A DNA stretch of 64,000 bases from NCBI RefSeq assembly GCF_002216065.1, contig NZ_CP022282.1:248001-312000 (forward strand), in the 5' to 3' direction. The DNA comes from Chryseobacterium sp. T16E-39 (GTDB taxonomy: Bacteria > Bacteroidota > Bacteroidia > Flavobacteriales > Weeksellaceae). Each line of letters opens with the position of its first letter. Position 1 is the stretch's first letter. The notes beneath the pieces are model-generated. The model searched no databases. It was not told where the DNA came from and was given only the letters and a program-made list of their open reading frames with translations. The translations under genes and the position numbers were made by a program. Positions 18,215-27,166 of the stretch are shown one piece after another.

Positions 18215-18258
18215 GTTTTGCGCTAGTATCAAAGAAAATCAAAAAAGGCCATATTAAA

Positions 18259-18305
18259 AGTGACCTATTTAGTGACCTATCGTGAAAATATCAAAATAGG
18301 TCACT
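18259..18305 (+). repeat. AGTGACCTAT direct and inverted repeats before the integrase gene
   Basis: AGTGACCTATTT (18259-18270) is followed at once by a direct copy AGTGACCTAT (18271-18280) and, 14 bases later, by a perfect inverted copy AAATAGGTCACT (18294-18305). The group lies between the tRNA and the recombinase gene, about 100 bases before the start codon. Such arrays are typical arm-type binding sites for a tyrosine recombinase or its accessory factors, or an autoregulatory operator. The function is inferred from position. Confidence 0.6.
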
Positions 18306-18407
18306 GAAATTTCTGGAAAACCCGACCAATAGGCAGTCTAACGGTTGAACATCTTGCAAAAAGTGGTAACAAAAAGTAAATTATTAAACAATTAAAGTTA
18401 TCCCACA

Positions 18408-19646
18408 ATGAACAAAACATTCAACCTACTATTCTTTATAAAAAAGAATAAAATCAGAACAAATGGAACTGCTCCTATTTACTTACGCATCACTGTAGAT
18501 GGCAAGGCTGCAGAGATTGCAGCTAAAAGGTATATCGACCCAAAGAAATGGAATAATAAATCACAGAAAGCCGTAGGTAATAGTCAAGAAGCCAAAACAC
18601 TGAACTCTTACCTTAAAACTTTGGAACAGCAAGTTTACGATTTCCACTACCTGATGCTGAAAGAAGAAGATTTTGTAACAGCAGAAAGTTTAAAATCTAA
18701 ACTGCTTGGGACTGATGTTACCACAAGAATGCTCATTCCTATTTTTCAGGATCACAATGATAAAGTAGAAGCATTAATAGGTCAGGATTTTGCGCCCGGT
18801 ACATTGGAACGGTACAAAACCTCTTTAAAACACACACAAGAATTTCTAAATTGGAAATATAAAATTTCTGACATTGATATTACAAAGATAGATCACGCTT
18901 TCATTATGGATTATGATTTCTGGCTTCGCAGTGTCCGAAAATGCGCGAACAACACTGCTGTAAAATACATCAAGAACTTCAAAAAAATTATGCGCCTATG
19001 CATGGCGAACGGTTGGCTATCCAAAGATCCTTTTCTAGGCTACAAAGCAAAAATTAAAGAAGTGGAACGCCCCTATCTTACAAAGGAGGAAATTCAGGCA
19101 ATTTATAACAAGGAATTTGCTTCGGACAGATTGAGTCAAGTTCGTGATATTTTCCTTTTCAGTTGTTATACTGGCTTTGCTTATGTTGATGTGAAAAAAT
19201 TATCTAAATCTCACATTAATATTGGAATAGATGGGGACAAGTGGATATTTACAAATCGTCAGAAAACTGGTACGGCAACCAGAGTTCCACTACTGCCATT
19301 AGCTCAAGAGATTATTCTGAAATATAAAGACCATCCAGAATGTGTTAATTTAAATGTTCTGTTTCCTGTTCTAAGTAATCAGAAAATGAATTCTTATCTC
19401 AAAGAAATTGCTAATGTTTGTGGGATTAACAAAGAATTGACATTTCATATCGCAAGACACACATTTGCCACTACAGTTACATTATCCAATGGCGTTCCGA
19501 TTGAAAGTGTAAGCAAAATGCTTGGTCACAAGAATCTAAAAACGACTCAACATTATGCGAAAATTCTTGATAAGAAAGTGAGTGATGATATGGCGGTTTT
19601 GAGGCAAATACTTAAAAGTAAAGAATCGGAAAATTCTAATAAATAA
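18408..19646 (+). CDS. Tyrosine recombinase (site-specific integrase)
   Basis: A 412-residue Bacteroidota-type integrase with an N-terminal arm domain, a SAM-like core-binding domain (about 105-205) and a catalytic domain. Visible catalytic residues are the lysine of RQKTGTATR, HIARHTF (His-x-x-Arg), the histidine of LGHKNLKTT and the tyrosine of QHYAKI. The first catalytic arginine is replaced (YTGFAYVDV), as is known for IntDOT-like recombinases of this phylum. It lies just downstream of tRNA-Ser, so it probably inserted the following island there. No excision factor is next to it. Confidence 0.93.
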   Translation: MNKTFNLLFFIKKNKIRTNGTAPIYLRITVDGKAAEIAAKRYIDPKKWNNKSQKAVGNSQEAKTLNSYLKTLEQQVYDFHYLMLKEEDFVTAESLKSKLLGTDVTTRMLIPIFQDHNDKVEALIGQDFAPGTLERYKTSLKHTQEFLNWKYKISDIDITKIDHAFIMDYDFWLRSVRKCANNTAVKYIKNFKKIMRLCMANGWLSKDPFLGYKAKIKEVERPYLTKEEIQAIYNKEFASDRLSQVRDIFLFSCYTGFAYVDVKKLSKSHINIGIDGDKWIFTNRQKTGTATRVPLLPLAQEIILKYKDHPECVNLNVLFPVLSNQKMNSYLKEIANVCGINKELTFHIARHTFATTVTLSNGVPIESVSKMLGHKNLKTTQHYAKILDKKVSDDMAVLRQILKSKESENSNK

Positions 19647-19832
19647 TCATTTAATATGTTGAAAAATATTTCTTTTGAATTTATGTGAAACTTTTTTATT
19701 GGAAACCCCTCTGTTTTTTTTTATAAAAAGAACAAAAAAAAGTCTTAATCTATTTTTGTATTAATCCTACAGGAATAGTTATCAAAATTCTTCGTTTAAG
19801 ACCTAAGATTCAACCAATGTGACTAATCAACA

Positions 19833-19869
19833 TTGACTTTAAGGGTTCGTTTCGTATTTTTGTTACGAA
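19833..19869 (+). promoter_or_regulatory. Promoter and autoregulatory operator of the WYL gene
   Basis: TTG (19833-19835), a 19-base spacer and TATTTTTG (19855-19862) match the Bacteroidota promoter consensus. An inverted repeat TTCGTA-N7-TACGAA (19851-19856 and 19864-19869) covers the -7 box, so a bound regulator would block transcription. The WYL start codon follows 13 bases later. WYL regulators of defence islands (BrxR, CapW) are known to repress from such promoter-overlapping palindromes; binding of this protein is inferred. Confidence 0.65.
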
Positions 19870-19882
19870 TACTGAGAAAGTA

Positions 19883-20872
19883 ATGGCTACTAATAAAAAT
19901 GCACAAATAAGATATAAGGCTCTTGATAAATGTTTCTCTAATTTCTATAAAGCTTTTTATATTGATGATTTAATTAAGTACAGTTCGGATGTACTTACCG
20001 AATATTATGTAAAAGAAACAACAGTTTCTCGCAGACAGATTTTTGATGATATAGAATTTATGCGAAGTGAGGCAGGGTTTGATGCACCTATTGAAAGTTA
20101 TAAAGATGGTAAAAAAGTTTTCTACAGGTATTCAGATTCTGAATTTTCAATTTTAAAAAGTCCATTAAACCCATCAGAATTAGATTCACTCAATGAGGCA
20201 ATGGAAACGTTGTCAAGAATAAATAATTTACCAGGATTCGATTGGGTTAATACAATGCAGGCAAAATTAAATTCTGGAATAAACCAATCTCAAAATCAAA
20301 GGCAGATTATAAGTTTTGAAGATAATGAATTTTTAAAAGGTATAGAACTACTTAATCCATTATATCATCATATTGCTAATACTCAGACTTTGGATATAAA
20401 ATATTGTGGATTTAAATCATCAAAAGAAAACGTATTTAATATATCGCCATACTATCTCAAACAATATAATAACCGATGGTTTTTGTTTGGATATAATCAT
20501 CAAATAAATAAAATTCAAAATCTCGCTTTAGACCGTATAGTGGATATTCAACTATCAAAAACATCATTCAAAATTTGTGAAATCGATTTTAGAGAGTATT
20601 TTGAAGATGTCATTGGAGTAAGTAACGATGAATCCAAGCAAACTGTCGATGTGAAAATTGAACTTTCAGAAAATATTATTCCATACATCAGTTCAAAACC
20701 TATTCATGGATCGCAGAAAATCAAAGAGAATATACTTCATCTTCAAGTAAAACTTAATTACGAACTCGAAGCTCTAATTCTTTCCTATGGAGAAAAAATG
20801 TGTGTTTTGGAACCGAAAGAATTAGCTTCGATTGTAAAGGAAAGAATAAATAGAATTAAATTTGTTGACTAG
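19883..20872 (+). CDS. WYL-domain transcriptional regulator
   Basis: A 329-residue regulator. The N-terminal winged helix-turn-helix (about 1-75) includes VSRRQIFDDIEFM. The WYL domain follows (about 150-245), with NISPYYLKQYNNRWFLFGY where WYL proteins have their ligand-facing Trp-Tyr-Leu segment, and a C-terminal WCX-like part comes last. Such proteins control many phage-defence islands and may sense nucleic acid or nucleotide ligands. It precedes the methylase-kinase gene by 53 bases in the same direction and has its own promoter with a palindrome over the -7 box. Confidence 0.88.
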   Translation: MATNKNAQIRYKALDKCFSNFYKAFYIDDLIKYSSDVLTEYYVKETTVSRRQIFDDIEFMRSEAGFDAPIESYKDGKKVFYRYSDSEFSILKSPLNPSELDSLNEAMETLSRINNLPGFDWVNTMQAKLNSGINQSQNQRQIISFEDNEFLKGIELLNPLYHHIANTQTLDIKYCGFKSSKENVFNISPYYLKQYNNRWFLFGYNHQINKIQNLALDRIVDIQLSKTSFKICEIDFREYFEDVIGVSNDESKQTVDVKIELSENIIPYISSKPIHGSQKIKENILHLQVKLNYELEALILSYGEKMCVLEPKELASIVKERINRIKFVD

Positions 20873-20886
20873 TGCAGATGTGATGC

Positions 20887-20906
20887 ATACTACCAGTATA
20901 TATTTG
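20887..20906 (+). promoter_or_regulatory. Possible second promoter/operator before the methylase-kinase gene
   Basis: An inverted repeat ATACT-ACC-AGTAT (20887-20899) touches a TATATTTG -7-like box (20899-20906), 19 bases before the start codon. No TTG is found at the standard spacing, so a promoter here is uncertain. If real, it would allow the restriction operon to be expressed separately from the regulator gene. Confidence 0.3.
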
Positions 20907-20925
20907 TATCAGAAATTTACAAAAA

Positions 20926-23388
20926 ATGAAAGATTATAATAGTAATAATGAAGAAATCAATGATTTTACAGAAAGGATTTGGAAAATATTTGATATTTTA
21001 AAAAATACTGTCCCTGCTGAAGATTATCATGTGATTCTTTTTTTACTTTCACTTTATAAAGATGGCAGATTGAGAAGTGGGTTAAACCACTCCACTTACA
21101 TTAGTCAGTCTGTTGCGGATTCTATACGCTTCGATGATAAGTATAGTGATTTAGCAGAAGTCTATAGTCCGATTATTAAATATCTGTCAAATGATAGGTT
21201 ATATGAAATCTTAAGATATTTTGAAAATATTGATTTATTTGAGTTACAGCAAAATTTTGCTTCAATATTCGATTCAATACTATACAAACTTGTACAAAAT
21301 CAAAGTCGAACTTTTGGAGAGTTTATTCATCCAAAAGAAATAATAAGATTTATAATGAATTTGGCTGAGTTACCTGAGAATGCAACGGTTTATAATCCAT
21401 TCGCAGGCTTAGCCTCTTTCGCAACTTTTCTTGATTCTGATCAACGATACTTTGGACAAGAGTTAAATCGTAAAACTTGGGCTTTAGGTAAATTAAGGTT
21501 AATGGCATATGAATTAAAAAATGCTGTATACGAGATAGATGATTCCATTTCTGATTGGAATAATTTTAGCGAATTCGATTTAATAGTAACTAATCCTCCA
21601 TTTGGGATGAAACTATCAAATTATCTATATAAGTTTGAAAATTCTTCTTTGGAATCATTTATAATTGGTAATAGTCTCAGTCAATTACGATTACATGCAA
21701 AATTAATCTGTTTATTTTCAGTGTCATTTTTATTCTCTGAAAATCGAAAAAATAAAAAATTACGCAAAGCATTAATAGATAACAATTTTATTGATACAAT
21801 CGTGTTATTACCTACTTCAATTTTACAACATTCCTCAATACAACTTTGTATAATTGTTTTCAAAAAATCAAATAACAATGAAATTAGATTTGTCGATGCA
21901 TCACAATATGTTTATGATACTGAAAGTAAAAGAAATAAAACATTTGATGATATAAAACTTTATGAAGACATTAAAAAACAGGAAAAAAATAAATTCATAA
22001 AACATATTGATTTACAGGAGATAAAAGGACAGGATTATAATCTTGCCGTGACAAGATATTTTATCTCAAATGATATTGATGGAGTAAGATTTAAAGAGAT
22101 AGGACATTTTATCCTTGGTTCGAGAGGAGTCAAGGATTTAGTAGGAAAATATGTGAAAATAAGAGATCTTAAAAATGATATTGTAAATAATCGATTAGAT
22201 TTCAATTCAGTTGAAACGAGAGAAATTCCCGTAAAAGGATTCAAAAAAATAGAGCAAGACTGTCTTTTAGTTGCATTGAGATGGAAAACTTTAAAACCAA
22301 CTTTTTTCGAATATAAAGGAAATCCGATCTATATTTCTACCGATGTAGCAGCAATAAGAATAGACAAAAAGAAAGTTAACATAAATTATTTAATTGCAGA
22401 ATTACATTCAGACTATGTAATTGATCAATTAAATGCTTATAGAACTTCTAGTATTATCACAAATCTTAAAAAAGACGATTTATTTAGCATTAAAATTAAG
22501 CTACCTTCTATCCAAGAACAAAGTAAGTCTTATTATATTAAGGCTGAAAAATCTCTATCAACAAAATCTGAACAATTTACTTCAGATTTCAATAAGGAAG
22601 TTTTAGATGTGAATGATGAGAATAGTTTTTTAAGACATCAGATTGCAGGTTCGCTTAAAAATGTAAGAGGGGCATTTAAATTTATTCAGCGAATATTAAA
22701 AGATAAAGTTAATTCTGAACTTCCAGGCCTGTATGATTTAAAAGCTAGTGACGAACTAGAAACGACACTTGCAAATTACCTACAAATAGTTGACAGAGAT
22801 TTAAATTCCATCAATAAATCTGTTAATAGATTCGGAGACAAAATTGAGCTTATGGATTTAAATTTTGAATCTTTTGATTTACTAAAATTTATCGAAGAGT
22901 ATGTCGAAAGTCTAAAAATAAGATCGAAGAATTTTTATAATGTTGTTTTAGATTTAGGTGAAGATGCAATAAAAGAAGATGGTTTTATTGGAGTGCATAT
23001 TGATGGTGATAAAGATTTTTTAAGAAAAGCATTTGATAATATCATAGAAAATGCCGAAAAGCATGCATTTGATGATGGTGTTAACAATAGAAATCAGAAC
23101 AAAATAAAGATCGAATTATTATTTGATTTTTCTGATTATTCTGTACAAATTGATTTCAGTAATACAGGAAAGGCATTACCTGTAGAAATCACATTGGACT
23201 CCATGGTTCGTAGAGGTAGTTCTTCAGGAAACAATCCTGGAGATGGAATAGGTTTATGGTTTGTAAATGATGTTATGAAACTACATAAAGGAAGTTTTAC
23301 TTTTACTGACGAAACTGGTCCTGATGGCATCGAAGACGAATATGTAACAACAATGGAATTGACGTTTCCAATAATACCCGCACTATGA
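20926..23388 (+). CDS. N6-adenine methylase fused to HsdS-like and histidine-kinase-like domains
   Basis: 820 residues with three parts. Residues about 125-340 form a type I N6-adenine methylase domain, with NPFAGLASF (157-165) as the SAM loop and VTNPPFG (221-227) as the catalytic motif. Residues about 388-535 resemble an HsdS target-recognition domain (EIGHFILGSRG, then IKLPSIQEQ at the end, as in HsdS repeats). Residues about 565-815 resemble a histidine kinase: FLRHQIAGSLKN with His571 in an H-box-like position, N-box NIIENAEKHAF (705-715) and G2 loop GDGIGLWFV (772-780). The G1 motif is weak (FSNTGKALP, no DxG). The next gene overlaps by 4 bases and encodes a receiver protein. The combination suggests a DNA-reading methylase that signals by phosphotransfer; that role is inference. 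I know of no named family with this architecture. Confidence 0.85.
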   Translation: MKDYNSNNEEINDFTERIWKIFDILKNTVPAEDYHVILFLLSLYKDGRLRSGLNHSTYISQSVADSIRFDDKYSDLAEVYSPIIKYLSNDRLYEILRYFENIDLFELQQNFASIFDSILYKLVQNQSRTFGEFIHPKEIIRFIMNLAELPENATVYNPFAGLASFATFLDSDQRYFGQELNRKTWALGKLRLMAYELKNAVYEIDDSISDWNNFSEFDLIVTNPPFGMKLSNYLYKFENSSLESFIIGNSLSQLRLHAKLICLFSVSFLFSENRKNKKLRKALIDNNFIDTIVLLPTSILQHSSIQLCIIVFKKSNNNEIRFVDASQYVYDTESKRNKTFDDIKLYEDIKKQEKNKFIKHIDLQEIKGQDYNLAVTRYFISNDIDGVRFKEIGHFILGSRGVKDLVGKYVKIRDLKNDIVNNRLDFNSVETREIPVKGFKKIEQDCLLVALRWKTLKPTFFEYKGNPIYISTDVAAIRIDKKKVNINYLIAELHSDYVIDQLNAYRTSSIITNLKKDDLFSIKIKLPSIQEQSKSYYIKAEKSLSTKSEQFTSDFNKEVLDVNDENSFLRHQIAGSLKNVRGAFKFIQRILKDKVNSELPGLYDLKASDELETTLANYLQIVDRDLNSINKSVNRFGDKIELMDLNFESFDLLKFIEEYVESLKIRSKNFYNVVLDLGEDAIKEDGFIGVHIDGDKDFLRKAFDNIIENAEKHAFDDGVNNRNQNKIKIELLFDFSDYSVQIDFSNTGKALPVEITLDSMVRRGSSSGNNPGDGIGLWFVNDVMKLHKGSFTFTDETGPDGIEDEYVTTMELTFPIIPAL

Positions 23389-24308
23389 AAAAATACAAAG
23401 TACTATGGTTTGAAGACGAACATGAAAATTTTCAATCTATAAAAGATGAGGCATTACTAGAAAATGTGCAACTTATTGGGTACTCTAATTCTGAAGAAGG
23501 TATTCCGGAATTAAGAACTAATTACAAAGAATATGATGCAGTTCTGTTGGACGGTTTATTTTTTAAAGAACATGGTCAAAAGGGAACTGATATCGATCAG
23601 ACCGCTTTCGGAGAAGTGGCAAAAGTATTAAATGAACTAAAAGCTAAAGGTATTCTTATGCCTTGGTTTATTTTTTCAGGGCAACCTTCTTTTGTGAAAG
23701 TTAAGAATGATATGTTAGAAGTACTCAAAGATAAAACTTTTGCAAACGGAAAGGTCTTTGACAAAAGTAAAGATGAGGATTTTGAAGAATTACTAAATGA
23801 AATAAAAATAGCATCTGATCTTAATCCGATACGCAAAATAAAAGTAGAAAATCCTGAAGCATTCTTGCCGTTTGACTTAGGAATAATCGATAAAACTTAT
23901 GAAAGTCTTTTAATTGATATCATTACAGCATATCAAAATCAAGATTATAGAAAAATGAACCTTAATGTTCAACGCGATTTATTGGAAGCAATTTTTAAAG
24001 CATTAAATAGCCCTATACCTTGTTTACACGATAGTTTTTTCGATAGTACAAAAAAGAATAAACCTAATCTGGAAGGTTGTACTCGTTTTATGGAAGACAG
24101 AGAAACTAATGGGCACAAATTAAATAAAGCAGTTCCTAAAGGTATTAAATCTGCTTTTAGAAAATTAAAAGAATCTACAAGTGAGTATTCTCATTTATCA
24201 GAAGAAGCAATATTAAAACTTCCTTTTCTAGCCAATACATTTCTTTTAATGGAAATCTTAGAATGGCTTCCAGATTTTGTAGAAAAAAATTACAAGAATT
24301 ACATTTAA
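23385..24308 (+). CDS. Receiver-domain protein with unknown C-terminal domain
   Basis: 307 residues. Residues about 1-140 form a divergent receiver: acidic residues Glu10-Asp11 (LWFEDEHE), likely phosphoacceptor Asp56 (VLLDGLFF), Ser98 (FIFSGQP) and Lys127 (VFDKSKD). The C-terminal half (about 155-307) is helical and unrecognised, with LEAIFKALNSPIPCLHDSFF and a tryptophan-containing end (LEWLPDFVEKN); it has no obvious helix-turn-helix. The gene overlaps the methylase-kinase by 4 bases and lies 4 bases before hsdM, so it is coupled to both. It is the natural phosphorylation partner of the kinase-like domain and may gate restriction or cell fate. This role is inferred. Confidence 0.8.
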   Translation: MKKYKVLWFEDEHENFQSIKDEALLENVQLIGYSNSEEGIPELRTNYKEYDAVLLDGLFFKEHGQKGTDIDQTAFGEVAKVLNELKAKGILMPWFIFSGQPSFVKVKNDMLEVLKDKTFANGKVFDKSKDEDFEELLNEIKIASDLNPIRKIKVENPEAFLPFDLGIIDKTYESLLIDIITAYQNQDYRKMNLNVQRDLLEAIFKALNSPIPCLHDSFFDSTKKNKPNLEGCTRFMEDRETNGHKLNKAVPKGIKSAFRKLKESTSEYSHLSEEAILKLPFLANTFLLMEILEWLPDFVEKNYKNYI

Positions 24309-24312
24309 AACA

Positions 24313-25950
24313 ATGATAACCGGAGAATTAAAATCCCAAATAGACCAAATATGGAACACCTTCTGGACAGGAGGTGAGCCCAACACAATAACCATTGTAG
24401 AGCAGCTTACATATCTCATTTTCATTAAAGATCTTGACGAAAGAGAAATCAGAAATGAACTCAAGGCAAAACGCGGCTTTTCTTATACACCGATTTTTAA
24501 AGAAAACCAACAGAATTTCCGTTGGAAAAACCTTAAGGAAATGGATGTAAATGCACGACATCAAATCTTTTCTAATACTGTTGATGGTATTTTTCCATTT
24601 ATTCGCTCACTTGGCAAAGAAACCAGTATGTTCGCTATTCATATGAAAGGAGCTTCATTTGGAAATTATAAACCTTCTGTACTTGATCAGGTGATTGAAA
24701 AGCTGGATAATATTGACATGACACATCAAGATACTAAGGGAGATATATATGAGTATATGCTATCTAAGCTTGAAGGTGGTGGTACTGCAGGTCAATTCCG
24801 TACTCCTAGACATATTATAAAAATGATGGTAGAGCTTATGCAGCCTACTTTGGAAGATACCATTTCCGATCCTTCTGTAGGGACTGCTGGTTTTTTAGTC
24901 GGTGCAAAAGAATATATTGATAAGCACAATGATATCACTTTGTTGGACAAATATGCTGACCACATCAACCGAAAAATGTTTAATGGGACAGAATTTTCAT
25001 CTACAATGTTGCGTATCGCCTCTATGAACCTCTATCTTCACGGTGTTGAAGAACCCAACATCATCGATGTGGATGCCGTTTCCAAAGACAACACAGTTAC
25101 CAATGAACATACCTTGATTTTAGCCAATCCGCCTTTTAAGGGAACGATTGATAAAGAAAGCATTTCTCCCGGACTGAAAAATGTAACCGATACTTCCAAA
25201 ACCGAATTGCTGTTTTTAGCATTGATGCTTCGCCAGCTGAAAACCGGTGGGCGTGCTGCTGTAATTGTGCCTGATGGCGTTTTGTTCGGAAGCGGAAAAG
25301 CCTACAAAAGCATCCGTGAAGAGATTATTGCCAACAACAAACTGGAAGCCGTGATTTCTATGCCGAGTGGCGTTTTTAAACCTTATGCCGGAGTGAGTAC
25401 GGCGATTATTATCTTTACAAAAACTGGAAACGGTGGTACCGACAATGTGTGGTTCTACGATATGCAGGCTGATGGGAAATCTCTGGACGACAAACGCGCT
25501 CTGCTGGTAGATGAAGACCTCTTTACCTCCTTTTCTTTTGGCAACGCTTTGGAAACCATGGATTTGGAAGCCAAACAGAAACTGCACAGTAAGTTTAATC
25601 TGCCACAGATTATCGATCATTACCGCTATTACAAAAGTGACTTTTACAAAAAAATGCACAGCGAAAACGGTGCTGTCCTTCAGGTAAAAGATCTGCCGGA
25701 AAATTTAGGTTTTAATGAATTTATGCCCGAAACCATTACTCACGATTACAGCAACAGAACTTCGCAGTCTTTCCTCGTACCTTTTAAAGAAATTGCCAAC
25801 AACGATTGGGATTTATCTATCAACAGATACAAAGAAATTGTGTATGAAGAAGTGCAGTATGATGCGCCGAATGTAATTTTGGAGAGGATTAATTCTTTAG
25901 GAAATGAAAGAAACTCTTTGGTTGAAAAATTAAGAATAAATCTAAACTAA
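24313..25950 (+). CDS. hsdM: Type I restriction-modification system methylase subunit HsdM
   Basis: A 545-residue N6-adenine methyltransferase subunit. The HsdM N-terminal helical domain runs to about residue 140, followed by GGGTAGQFRTPRHIIKMM, the SAM loop DPSVGTAGFLVGA and the catalytic ANPPFKG. It forms the M2S1 modification complex with HsdS and the restriction complex with HsdR. hsdS starts at the base after its stop codon. The sequence is more AT-rich before about 25050 and clearly more GC-rich after it, suggesting a recombinant gene. Confidence 0.95.
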   Translation: MITGELKSQIDQIWNTFWTGGEPNTITIVEQLTYLIFIKDLDEREIRNELKAKRGFSYTPIFKENQQNFRWKNLKEMDVNARHQIFSNTVDGIFPFIRSLGKETSMFAIHMKGASFGNYKPSVLDQVIEKLDNIDMTHQDTKGDIYEYMLSKLEGGGTAGQFRTPRHIIKMMVELMQPTLEDTISDPSVGTAGFLVGAKEYIDKHNDITLLDKYADHINRKMFNGTEFSSTMLRIASMNLYLHGVEEPNIIDVDAVSKDNTVTNEHTLILANPPFKGTIDKESISPGLKNVTDTSKTELLFLALMLRQLKTGGRAAVIVPDGVLFGSGKAYKSIREEIIANNKLEAVISMPSGVFKPYAGVSTAIIIFTKTGNGGTDNVWFYDMQADGKSLDDKRALLVDEDLFTSFSFGNALETMDLEAKQKLHSKFNLPQIIDHYRYYKSDFYKKMHSENGAVLQVKDLPENLGFNEFMPETITHDYSNRTSQSFLVPFKEIANNDWDLSINRYKEIVYEEVQYDAPNVILERINSLGNERNSLVEKLRINLN

Positions 25951-27147
25951 ATGATAGCTTTAAAAGAATTAATTGAAAAGCCGATAAGTGGCGATTGGGG
26001 AATTGAAGGAGAAAATGTTAATGTATTAAGAACAACCAATTTTCAGAATAATGGTTTAATCAATTTTGAGAATGTGGTTAAGAGGAATGTGCCAGAAAAA
26101 GTAATTAAACAAAAAAAATTACTAAGAGGTGATATCATAATTGAAAAATCTGGAGGAAGTCCTACACAACCAGTCGGAAGAGTGGTTTTTTTTGATACTA
26201 CTGGCGAATATATTTGTAATAATTTCACTTCGATTCTTCGTCCAAAAAAGGATTTAATCGATTCTAAATATCTACATTATATACTTTTTGCAAATCACAA
26301 AATTGGTATCACAGAAAAGTTTCAAAATAAAACAACTGGCATTATAAATCTTCAATTATCTCGATTTATTGAAAACATCCAAATCCCACTTCCCCCCCTC
26401 GAAATCCAAAAACACATCGCCCAGATTTTAAACGATGCCGCTGCGTTGCGAGACAAAACCGCTCAACTCATCAAAGAATGCGACGCCCTCGCACAATCTA
26501 TCTTTTTGGATATGTTTGGTGATCCTGCATTCAATTATAATAATTTTCCTGAACAAGAACTTGTTTCTTTAGTAAGGAGTAGCAATGATATTAAATGTGG
26601 CCCATTTGGGACTCAACTTAGCAAAAGTGAGTATGTTGAAAGTGGGGTTCCTATTTGGGGAATTCCACAAATTAATAGCTCTTTTGTTAAAAAACCTACA
26701 GAATATATAACATCTGAAAAGTCGAAAACATTGGAACAGTATTCAGTATTTCCAAATGATATTCTAATGTCAAGAAAAGGAAATGTAGGTACTTGTTCTA
26801 TCTATCCTAAAAATTGGGAATTGGGTATTCTTCATTCTGATGCTCTTCGAATTAGATGTGACGAGAATAAAGTTAATCCAGTATTTCTAATTTGGCAATT
26901 TAGGATTAGTAGAAGCTTAATTGTTCAAATTAATAATGTGAGTAGTGGAGCAATAATGGCGGGAATAAACGTTTCAAAATTGAAAAACATACGACCTATT
27001 GTTCCCCCAATCACTCTCCAAAACCAATTTGCCGAAAAAATTGCCTTAATTGAGCAGCAAAAAGAGTTGGCAAAACAGGAACTCAAGGAAAGTGAAGATT
27101 TGTTTAACTGCCTTTTGCAGAAGGCTTTTAAAGGAGAATTGACATAA
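25951..27147 (+). CDS. hsdS: Type I restriction-modification specificity subunit HsdS
   Basis: A 398-residue subunit with two target-recognition domains (about 1-140 and 190-335), each followed by a conserved helical repeat. The first repeat includes LPPLEIQKHIAQILNDAAAL and the second the related VPPITLQNQFAEKIALIEQQ. The first recognition domain is short at its N-terminus compared with usual HsdS. The region coding for the first repeat is markedly GC-richer than the recognition domains, as expected if the latter are exchanged between strains. A run of seven C residues (26392-26398) lies in that repeat and could slip. Confidence 0.93.
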   Translation: MIALKELIEKPISGDWGIEGENVNVLRTTNFQNNGLINFENVVKRNVPEKVIKQKKLLRGDIIIEKSGGSPTQPVGRVVFFDTTGEYICNNFTSILRPKKDLIDSKYLHYILFANHKIGITEKFQNKTTGIINLQLSRFIENIQIPLPPLEIQKHIAQILNDAAALRDKTAQLIKECDALAQSIFLDMFGDPAFNYNNFPEQELVSLVRSSNDIKCGPFGTQLSKSEYVESGVPIWGIPQINSSFVKKPTEYITSEKSKTLEQYSVFPNDILMSRKGNVGTCSIYPKNWELGILHSDALRIRCDENKVNPVFLIWQFRISRSLIVQINNVSSGAIMAGINVSKLKNIRPIVPPITLQNQFAEKIALIEQQKELAKQELKESEDLFNCLLQKAFKGELT

Positions 27148-27166
27148 AGAAAACTAAAAACAAACC

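Noticed and set aside
25216..25659. 147-codon open frame on the minus strand.
   Set aside because: It lies fully inside hsdM, whose motifs are intact; a shadow of the GC-richer codon usage there.
25951..27147. hsdS inversion-type phase variation.
   Set aside because: Only one hsdS is present, with no second partial copy or long inverted repeats and no invertase beside it.
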